Shown piece by piece: positions 35,581-45,284 of a stretch of 64,000 bases of DNA. Below the pieces are notes generated by a model. That model did no database searches and was not told the DNA's origin. It saw only the letters and a list, made by a program, of their open reading frames with translations. The DNA is from Lingula anatina (lineage: Eukaryota > Brachiopoda > Lingulata > Lingulida > Lingulidae). Numbering within the stretch: the stretch's first letter is position 1; each line of letters starts with the position of its first letter. Made by a program: the position numbers and the translations under genes. Location of the stretch: contig NW_019775621.1 of the NCBI RefSeq assembly GCF_001039355.2, positions 175,277 through 239,276 on the forward strand, written 5' to 3'.

Positions 35581-38564
35581 CCACTGTTTTTAATGTGGAT
35601 AGAATAAATTTTACCTCTCTTTAGAAAAAGCTGAAACTTGAGCAGCTCGTCCCGATTGTAGTCATGCTTAGATGTCGACACAGTTTTAAAACGAAGTGAA
35701 TGAACAAACCGGTCAACAACGTCTCCATCGGCACGAATGTAGTCTTCGTCCGTGACTTTGCACGGCTTGTAATCTATCTCCCGAATTTCAAAAGTCAGCG
35801 CTCGTATTAAACATACTAGAAATAACGACGTGGATATGATAACAGTGAGAAGGCCCAGCTTGCAGAATAATCCTCCGAGAGACCTGCCTATCGGTTTGGT
35901 TGGTCTTGTTGATATCGACCGACCTGAGGCAGCCATGTTTTAGCACCCGCAAGAGAACAGAAACGAACTCGACGGGGCGTGACTAAAACATGCTACACGT
36001 GCGCCTCCCGTCGCTTCATTCTCTCAACGTTGCTTTTCAGAGGTAAATGTTTATGTTAGGAAGCCGAGATATGTTGCACTCTTTGCTATAAAGATGATTT
36101 CATTTACATTATGCAATTAATTTGTAATTAAGTGTAAAAATACGTGTACCTAGGAGAATGGGGCAAGGTCACAAAAACCATGTCGGCGTCCTACTTAGCG
36201 GCGGTATTCTGAATATATATACACATTCATACATATTTTTTCTTGAAAATAAATATTTTTAAGAACTTCACACCGTTTAGCATTTTTCATTGTTAAAAAT
36301 AATTATACTTTTTAAACACTAATCATCTAACATAAAACATTTATTTCATCATAAGTTTACAGTTAGAGATACATAAAGAATATTCAGGAATTTATAATAA
36401 AAGGCATCAAATAATTGGTGCAAAATATTCCCAGATTTCATCCCATTTTCTTTGAGATATAATCTAATTCTGGCTTCATTTCCCAATTCTCTTCATTTCA
36501 GTTTCCAAGCACAATGATATCAATCTATATTTGAAGTCAATAAGTGAATGGTTTCTTTCACAAATCACAGCATTATATGATAATTAAAATGCTTCTAAAA
36601 ATCGCAAGTTATGATGTGATTGTTTTAAAATCACCTTCATAATTCTTTTACTTCTGTTCATAAGAACAAACAATGTACAATGTTTACCAAAGCTTGTAAT
36701 GCACTTGTATTATTATTATTTTTTTTCAAATACAAAAATTTCTTTGGCAACTGAATAAAATATAAGTACCACAAAATCTATACCATAGCACTCGTCAAAA
36801 CCATTATACTTTATTGTTTATTAAAAGAATTCATTAATAACATTGAGTAAAATTACCTACAGTTCTATCCTATTGACATTAACCAATCACCTACAGCATG
36901 CCACTTGACAACAATAATAAATCACTTAATATGTTTAAAAAATATTTGGATATCATTCAGTTTTCTAGTTATATTTAAATAATTAAAGCCTAAGTTAATA
37001 ATGTCTGGTAAAAAAAAAACTCTCCCTCTCTTATTTTGTAGATAGCTAGATAGACCCCTACTACAACTAAATAAAAATCAAACAAGGTTTCAAGTTGGTA
37101 ACCCAACAATAAACACACACTACTTTTTCACCCTAAAAATGTTTTTCTTACACATCTTTACAATAACACAAAACTATCTCTAGCAGGTTCTCAACACTTC
37201 TTACATTATCTTTTCTTAAATTTCCCTTAGAAATTGACAATAATACCTTCCAAATCCTTTTTTACATGATAATCAAATAATTTCTACCAAAAACTACCAA
37301 ATTGCATTATTTCAATGCAACTTAATAATTAACAACAAATAATTAATGCAGATAGCATAAATCTTTTTGTAAAAAAAATGGTTAATAATCATTTAAAATA
37401 ATTTTCTGCATTATGGAGCACACATCCTGGACTAAGTTAAAATCATGCTAAAATATTCCATCTTTATGTTTCTTTGCTTGCATAAAATCATCTTATATTC
37501 AAATAAGACACTGTCAAATAAAACCCCTGTTACCCGAAAAACAACTTGAATCAAATAAATAGTAAATAAATATGTCATTCAATATATGTATTTAAATACT
37601 GTTTTTTCAACCTCCCACTGATGTTGTAGAGCTGAACAATTACAACAGAATAAATGAACAAAAAGTTCAAAACAGTTACTGTAAGGATAATGTTGTCCGT
37701 ATCAAAAACCATGGAATGGTTATCTTATCGTTGATTAATACTTATTTTTTTGTATATTTCTATGGAATATTTAATGACCAAAAATGGTCTATCACTGTTA
37801 GCTGACAATTTTCAATAGCTGTAAATATTCTTTGAATTCTTTTTGTGCTTGGTTTTTCCTGGTATAACTCTATTGTGCTGCCCTCTGCTGTACAGATTGA
37901 TATGCTGCTGCCCCCTATTGAGGTTCCCATAGTTTACAATTCCTCAGTATGGGAGTGAAGAACCTGCAACTTTTCCTGGTCTGCGTTGAGAATAAGGTGA
38001 TAAAAGAAGTTGATTATTTGCTCAAAGTTCTGTACGGCGATTCTCTCATTGAATCCATGAATTCTCTTTGAATCTTCAGGCACAAGAACGGCAGGCAGGA
38101 ATCGGTAGACAGACTTAGTCAGGTCCAGGTAGTGCTTTGTATCTGTGTTTCCCATCAGAATACCTACAATAAGCAAAGGCAATTGTTAGCATAATTGCTT
38201 ATCTAGATATTTACTATAAATATACCATAATTAAAAAATGTACTTAGAAGCACTTAAAATTTTTCAACCTAATTGACATCGTAAAAAAATAAACAAGTAT
38301 TGCCTTTATTTACTTTTGCTAATACCATTATTATGGCAACAACACAGATTCCAAATTTAGAGGAGATGAAAAACGCAATGGGGACTTGACAATGTATAAA
38401 ATGTATGAATTATGCAATACAGTTTTCATCAAGAGAACAGTGGATATGTATTGGCTATGCAAGGATTAAACAAATTTAAAGCTTTGCCAAATCAAATTAG
38501 GAATTTACTTTCAATTAACTTTAAAAGCATGATATCATTCACAACCAGCTTCTCCCAAAGCAAT
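35581..38564. repeat. 3-kb duplicated block, right copy
   Basis: Pairs with 32593-35566. It contains a second version of copy B's exon 1 and copy A's own last exon. Exon differences are few: Ala to Ser and Phe to Leu in exon 1, none seen in exon 12. Confidence 0.85.
35615..35936 (-). pseudogene. PM20D1: Second version of PM20D1 copy B exon 1 (probable alternative haplotype)
   Basis: A 322-bp first coding exon with ATG at 35936 and a GT donor, nearly identical to 32948-32627 (VHSLRF instead of VHALRF, FQLF instead of FQFF). No exon 2 follows it before the n join, so it cannot make a protein as assembled. Confidence 0.75.
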
Positions 38565-39592
38565 AAGAAACATTGTGCTAAAAAATATCCTATCCAAAAT
38601 ACAGATGTAAAATCTCAAAACTGTTTTTTTAATAACAAACCCCATGGTGGTGCTGGGGGGGGGTAAGACAGAGAGAGGAGGGGGTTGAAGGGGGTTGTCA
38701 ATAACAACTCCCTACCTGGTACAATGGGTAGTAAAGGGGGTGGGTTGGGGTAGGGTGAGGGTATCAACCACTACCTACCTGGTACAGTGGGTAGTGAAGG
38801 GGGGTGGGTTGGGGTGGGGTGAGGGTATCAACCACTACCTACCTGGTACAGTGACAGCATCTGGAAACACCTGCTTCACACTTGACCTAATTATCTGGTA
38901 GCCAAAGTCTTCTGGGCCTGTAGGGGAGATAGGGGATGGCTCTCTGTTCATAACAGACCGGGATAATTTTATCTGGACTCTCTCATCATTGATAACTGCC
39001 TTGTCATAGTCTATAACCTGGGGAAAAGTAATGTAAAATGTTAAAGCTTATATTAACAAAATTTAAGTAATTTGCAAATTAATGAGTCAATCAATTAACT
39101 CTAATTGAAAGAAAAATATATTGTATTCAAGGACAATTGTCGAGCCCCATATGTATGTTCACTTTAAAGGCAGGTTCACTGTAAAGTACCACTACTCACA
39201 TTGGGCCATTGGGATTTAGAAAATTAAATCCTTTTATATTTTTTGTTTGCTTTACCATTCTACATCTAATCTGATGTAAAACTGGGCATTTGACTCAACA
39301 AAAAACCAAGCCTGCATACTCCCAAATTTAGTGATGTTGCCCATTGCCTTGAGTGCAAGTGGGTTATCATTACAGTTCATATTTAAACTACTGCTGGCAA
39401 TTTTCAACACTGACTGAAATATGTTTATTTGTTTTTTTTGTAAAATAGATTTATTTCTAATTTGGGGAAACAAGGTACAAACTCCAGCGTAGAGAAGTTT
39501 CAGACGTCACTCACATCCTGAATGGACTGTGCTGGATGTATTCTGTGGTTTACATAGGCTGTGGCTACTGGAGGGAGAACATTGTCCTGAAA

Positions 39593-39635
<43 letters not shown>

Positions 39636-40656
39636 ATGGACTGTGTTGGATGTATTCTGTGGTTTACATAGGCTGTGGCTACTGGAGGGAGAACATTGTC
39701 CTGAAATAAATAAATAAATAAATGAATAAATAAATAAGCATACATGTATCACTGAAGGCATATGTAACACCAATTCACTTTAAAATCGCTTTCACTGGTC
39801 AAAAAAATTGCAAACCAAAAATAGCAAGCTGTTTGGTGTGTGTGAGTGTGCACGTGTACAAGCAGTGTTCTTAAAATGGACAAAAAATGCAGGGGGTGGC
39901 AGACAATATTGCATTCACAAACAGACAGATGGACAGCCAAAATTAACTTTCCACCAACCTTTATTCCTGAGTTGAACACTGTAATGGCCGTGGTAGTCCT
40001 CACCTGGCCGTTTGTTGCAGGTTTACTGGCCAGGGCTCTAAAATGAAACATTCACTCTAGAACTCAGTCTGTGATGATACCGCCATCCCAAAATCAAACA
40101 ACATTAAAATTGAAGCTGGTCCAATAAAAGTTTTGTAAATTTGTTTTGGGGCAATATATTATTATACCCTTATTTGGCTTTTAGGAAAGCTTATTAGTAG
40201 TGGGTGGGTGGCTCAGAGTGAGTACTATTAAACTTAACAGAAAGGGTGGTGCATACATAGATGATAGACATAGAAACATTTTCAAGAAACAGATAACAAG
40301 ACACCTACTTGAAGGCCAAATTGAACTCAGCATTGAATATTGTAACAACTTCATATGTACGCTAAGCCAAATGATCTGCTATAAAACAGCAACATATTCT
40401 TTTCATCTTGATACTTTTAAAAAGAAAAAAAAACAGCATTATTATTATTGAACTAGTGGTCCACACTGTTCAAACATTTGGTACATAAATCTTAATTTTA
40501 AAATCCTCACCTGGAAACAAGAGGTCCAAAAAGCCACAGGTTGGTCATCACAAATTTACCGAGAAAGGACATCTAAAATTAGTATGTTAAAATAAAATGA
40601 ATAAAGACATACGCCAAATATGTTGTCACATACAAAAACATAATCCCCTTCAATAC

Positions 40657-40696
<40 letters not shown>

Positions 40697-43600
40697 NNNN
40701 NNNNNNNNNNNNNNNNNNNNNNNNNNNNNNNNNNNNNNNNNNNNNNNNNNNNNNNNNNNNNNNNNNNNNNNNNNNNNNNNNNNNNNNNNNNNNNNNNNNN
40801 NNNNNNNNNNNNNNNNNNNNNNNNNNNNNNNNNNNNNNNNNNNNNNNNNNNNNNNNNNNNNNNNNNNNNNNNNNNNNNNNNNNNNNNNNNNNNNNNNNNN
40901 NNNNNNNNNNNNNNNNNNNNNNNNNNNNNNNNNNNNNNNNNNNNNNNNNNNNNNNNNNNNNNNNNNNNNNNNNNNNNNNNNNNNNNNNNNNNNNNNNNNN
41001 NNNNNNNNNNNNNNNNNNNNNNNNNNNNNNNNNNNNNNNNNNNNNNNNNNNNNNNNNNNNNNNNNNNNNNNNNNNNNNNNNNNNNNNNNNNNNNNNNNNN
41101 NNNNNNNNNNNNNNNNNNNNNNNNNNNNNNNNNNNNNNNNNNNNNNNNNNNNNNNNNNNNNNNNNNNNNNNNNNNNNNNNNNNNNNNNNNNNNNNNNNNN
41201 NNNNNNNNNNNNNNNNNNNNNNNNNNNNNNNNNNNNNNNNNNNNNNNNNNNNNNNNNNNNNNNNNNNNNNNNNNNNNNNNNNNNNNNNNNNNNNNNNNNN
41301 NNNNNNNNNNNNNNNNNNNNNNNNNNNNNNNNNNNNNNNNNNNNNNNNNNNNNNNNNNNNNNNNNNNNNNNNNNNNNNNNNNNNNNNNNNNNNNNNNNNN
41401 NNNNNNNNNNNNNNNNNNNNNNNNNNNNNNNNNNNNNNNNNNNNNNNNNNNNNNNNNNNNNNNNNNNNNNNNNNNNNNNNNNNNNNNNNNNNNNNNNNNN
41501 NNNNNNNNNNNNNNNNNNNNNNNNNNNNNNNNNNAATAACACATGTTGAATTAAAATTCAAGTAATTACCTGGTCCAAAATATTCTACTTATGTTGTTTT
41601 AAACCCTTCCTAATCTGGTCATTAAATACATAAAATGAAATAGAAAAATGAAATTTAATAAAAAACACTTACATGCGGTGCCATGTGCTCCATCATGGCA
41701 GCCTCAGGGCCATAACCAAACAAATCAGGGTGAGGCGAAGCTTCTAACCTGGAATAATGAGATACTACTACTCTTTAGTGCGCTTGTACCTGCATCTTTG
41801 TGCATATAACATTATAATTATTGCTTCAAGAATCTAGAATTGCAGTCACCACAATACCATAATCAGACATGAGCCTAGGTTTCTGGGGGGGGGGGGGGGG
41901 GCACCTTAGGACTGAATTAAAAAATGTGTAATTCCGCGTTTTCGTGAAAAAGCTCATGTCTGATAATTCACATATCTTTATTATGCCTCTTGTAGATTTA
42001 CTGGCCTCTGCTTGGCCAGATACCATGTACTTTATGGAACAGTACTCTTGTACTTCGCATCAGGGTCCCATTTCCTCCCACTGGGCACTATTTTTCACAG
42101 CTCCCTCTGAACTGTGCACCATATTAATATTTCCTCCCAGTTTCTCACCTTGATGCTATCGAGACAGCCAACCACAATACCCATACATAATTAATACATA
42201 TATATTTTCCTCCCAGTAGCTCACCTTGCTAATGCTTTGGATAAAATGCCAATGCTGGTTTCAGGAGGCGGCATAGAGGAATGGCCGCCTGGTACTTCCA
42301 CCTTGAATTCCAGTGTCACGTAGCCTTTCTCTGCAGCTCCTATACTGTAAATAATAAACCATTGTAGTACATCATCACATAGCAATTTCTTTGTTTGGAT
42401 TAATGCATATTGTCATCAATGTGAAGTTTTTTTAAAACTTAACAGTCTTCTTTCTCCCCTTACTTACTTACATGGCAACTGGCTTGTCAATCATTGGCAG
42501 GCCAGCACTCAGGATAGGCATGCCCTCATCTATCACAAACTCTAGTTGAATGCCTCTGTCCTTCAGCATCTGTGCCATGTGTGCGGCTCCATCATCTCCT
42601 CCAACCTGAAAAAATATGCAAAAATGATTGTTTATAAAAATCTTTCTGAATTAATGTCCAGGCTTGAAAGTGGACTTTTCCCCCCCCAAAAAAAAATTTG
42701 TGACAGCCAGAAAGGCCAGAGGACCTGCAAGATTTGTGATATAGCAGGTCCTCCGAACTGGCACGTTTTTTGTGAAAGTACTATTATACATAAAAATAAC
42801 CCAAATGTAAACATTGACCAACAGAAATTAAATACTTAAATACTTTGTTCAAACCAGAAAGGACCTGCAGACATCTTTTAGCTCAAGTCCTAAAGTTTTC
42901 CCCATGTGGCCCTGGGACAAGCTTGGACTTCATGTAGGCAGATGCATTCCTCTCCCCCCCCCCCCAACTAATTATTCTTCTGAGGCTTCTGATCTAAATT
43001 TGCTCCTACTCTGTATACATGACACCCCCTCCCCATGCTCCCTGTACATCAGCTGTCTTGAAATATGGCTGTTATAAATTCTGATGTCTCTGTATATGTC
43101 TTAAGCAACAGTGTTTCATTGCTTGGCAAGACAGTCTACATTACATTACGTTACATTACATTACATTACATTACATTACATTACATTATTGAAACCAGTT
43201 CACAGCTTTCCGTACCTCTTCATCATGGCCTAGAGCAACAAACAGAGTCCTCTTGGGCTTGAATCCTCTTTTTAAGTGGAATTCCAAGGCTTCAAGAATA
43301 CCCTGAAAATAGGTCAAATCATGTCATGAAAACTGCAGTAAAATATTCTAGGAAATTTAAAGAGTTTGAGAAGAAGTATGTAACAGCACTTGTGAGCTGA
43401 CACATCTATAAATATAGCACAAGCATAAAGAATCATTTTAACTACCAGAACGCCATCTTTGTTATCCAGCGTTCCTCGCCCATAGAGATGACCGTCTTCT
43501 GTGATGACTCCGTCAAATGGTGGATGTTCCCAGCCCTCGTCTGAGGCAGGTACAACATCAAGGTGAGCGGCAAGAAGATATGGCTTCAATTCTGGGTTCG

Positions 43601-44605
43601 TGCCTAGAGTGAGATAGAAGATTTAGTTTCAGTTTTAGTTCCCAGCAATCTAAGACAATAAATGCTAATATAACTGAACCTGTATATGAAATCAATTATT
43701 TAAAAGTAAGAAAAAATACACTGAAATGTGTGTGGTTGTTACTCAACCTTTACAATGGAGCAACCACACACACACACACATACACACACACACGCATGCA
43801 CGTACACATGTGCATGCACACACACACAAACATGTACATGTACCTGGTAATTCATACAGCAGACTGTAACCATTTACCACTTCATGTTTCACTAATGAAG
43901 AATTATGGACGGTAGGAAATTCTGAAATTGAAAAGAAAAATTAAGTTCTCTTTATAAAAATATGCAGAAGACAATCTGCTGTTGTCAACTTGATAGATAA
44001 ATTAATCTAAATCAAATTTTCCACTTCCTGGCAAACCTGACCACCTGCCATCTTGAAGTATTGTAATGCACACATTCCAGGAGTTTGTGCAAAAATGGAA
44101 CTCTAAAGCAAAGCTTAGTTTGAAAAACGGTTGCTTGGGTTAAAAAACTTTTTGTGAAAAAAGATTTCCCAGAAAGTTACAGAGTTGACTTTCCAGGAGG
44201 GGTTGTCACAGGGTTATGCATGGTGAGCTCCTGAGCATCAGTATCAAAGGTTGGTTAGTCAGAGAAAAATACTGATTTACCCAGAATAATTTATTAAATG
44301 TCATAATTTAAAGTGGGGATTAAATTCCTTCACTCTGAGTCTCAAACCAATAAATGCATTTATCCATTTATGAAATAGAATTAATTGTGCTGTTCATATA
44401 CTCCATCCCTCTCAACATCCCAACAGTATACAATAATAAGATGCACTAATATTTGGTGTGTGTAAGTGCCTCTAAATAACTGTCAAATATTGTAAATAAC
44501 CTTGTGAGTCCCACCTAAATATCACGTTTAACCTGACCCCCCCTGCCCCCCCCCCACACCCACCCGACCCTTTTAAACCCAACCCCATAATGGGGATTGT
44601 GTTAA

Positions 44606-44637
<32 letters not shown>

Positions 44638-44970
44638 GTTTTTAATGGCGATATAATAAATTTTACCTCTCTTTAGAAAAAACTGAAACTTGAGCAGCTC
44701 GTCCCGATTGTACTCATGCTTCGATGTCGACACCGTTTTAAAACGAAGTGAATGAACAAGCCGGTCAACAACTTTACCATCAGCACGAATGTAGTCTTCA
44801 TCCGTGACTTTGCACGGTTTGTAATCTATCTCTCGATTTTCAAAAGTCAGGGCTCGTATTAAACATACTAAAAACAACGACGTGAAGACGATAAAAATTA
44901 AAAGACACAGTTTGCAGAATGATCTGCCGAGGGACGTGCCGCTCTCTTTCGATCCTGCGGGCGCAGCCAT
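37934..44970 (-). CDS. PM20D1: PM20D1-type M20 metallopeptidase, copy A (N-fatty-acyl amino acid synthase/hydrolase family), complete
   Basis: Family members join or split fatty acids and amino acids, in a secreted or membrane-anchored form. Twelve exons, all GT-AG with consistent phases: 44970-44667, 43921-43844, 43603-43446, 43302-43216, 42605-42472, 42344-42225, 41748-41673, 40572-40511, 40037-39959, 39586-39515, 39017-38843 and 38163-37934. They encode 524 residues (human PM20D1 has about 500). A signal-anchor helix lies at about 21-38. M20 metal ligands and catalytic residues are visible: H141 and D143 in AAHLDVVP, D174 in [11 protein letters not shown]208-E209 in GHDEE, D235 in VIDEG, and H484 in KRIHG. 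The dimerisation domain includes [15 protein letters not shown]. It is head to head with ALDH1L2. Oddities are a partial extra exon 10 and a donor-site minisatellite after exon 11. Intron 7 contains an N gap. Confidence 0.93.
38712..38843. repeat. Minisatellite of about 64 bp made from the exon 11 donor region (PM20D1 A)
   Basis: CTACCTGGTACA (the donor of exon 11 plus the last exon bases, read on the plus strand) occurs at 38712, 38775 and 38839, so the spacing is 63-64 bp. Only the last one joins the full exon. The units between are G/T-rich (GGGTGGGTTGGGGT). Two extra copies of the 5' splice site therefore lie just inside intron 11. Confidence 0.8.
39515..39700 (-). repeat. Exon 10 of PM20D1 copy A plus an upstream partial copy and TTTA array
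   Basis: The true exon is 39586-39515. A partial copy from 39700 to about 39639 has the CAG acceptor and the first about 62 bp, then runs into (TTTA)n and reaches the next acceptor. From 39700 to the donor is 186 bp with no stop, in the same frame. It reads [20 protein letters not shown], then repeated YLFI, then the normal exon. A further TTTA array lies at about 39703-39736. Confidence 0.8.
40663..40696. repeat. (CT)n microsatellite at gap edge
   Basis: About 34 bp of CT dinucleotides running straight into the N run, the likely cause of the gap. Confidence 0.95.
40697..41534. other. Assembly gap (838 N) in intron 7 of PM20D1 copy A
   Basis: Run of N inside an intron; both neighbouring exons are complete. 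This is the only gap in the window whose flanks are not copies of each other. Confidence 0.98.
41862..41964. mobile_element. Small inverted-repeat element with ATCAGACATGAGC ends (copy in PM20D1 A intron 6)
   Basis: The ends ATCAGACATGAGC (41862-41874) and GCTCATGTCTGAT (41952-41964) are exact reverse complements. A poly-G run sits inside. The related copy lies in the equivalent intron of copy B (28539-28674). Confidence 0.7.
43138..43189. repeat. (TTACA)n pentanucleotide microsatellite
   Basis: About ten TTACA units with one variant, in intron 4 of PM20D1 copy A. Confidence 0.95.
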
Positions 44971-45284
44971 GTTCTAAAATCGCTGGGTCAAAAACGAAAC
45001 CCGTTGAATAAATAGTCCCCAAGTTGCATCGTGTAACTTGCATAGCACTCAAACTAGATTGATAAAAACCAAAACTTGGTGCCCTGGTATGCTTTTATTT
45101 CAAAATTTGGATAAATGAATGGATTTTGTGAAATAAATGTGTATATGTCTGCGGATTAATAAATAGGTCAACTCGGGGTCAGGTGGCGACGGTGCCCTAT
45201 TTACGTTGGAGGCCAAAGGCATTTCTCCAAAAGTCTGTTGGTCGGTTTTAACGTTTGCGGCCAAACTGTGACTTATATGCTGAA
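44971..45284. promoter_or_regulatory. Divergent intergenic region between PM20D1 copy A and ALDH1L2
   Basis: Only 314 bp separate the ATG of PM20D1 A (44970, minus) from the ATG of ALDH1L2 (45285, plus), so both 5' UTRs and promoters must overlap here. No TATA box is obvious. GTTGCATCG at 45023-45031 differs by one base from a C/EBP-ATF response element (TTGCATCA). Shared regulation is inferred from the geometry only. Confidence 0.6.

Noticed and set aside
40556-41565. Open frames of about 300 codons on both strands
   Set aside because: Almost entirely N bases plus translation of the CT microsatellite.
43730-43915. Thr-His-rich small protein
   Set aside because: CA repeat in intron 2 of PM20D1 A running into exon 2 on the wrong strand.
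44840-45052. Minus-strand 70-codon frame over the PM20D1 A start
   Set aside because: Shadow frame of exon 1 and the promoter; the ATG at 44970 is supported by the conserved protein.
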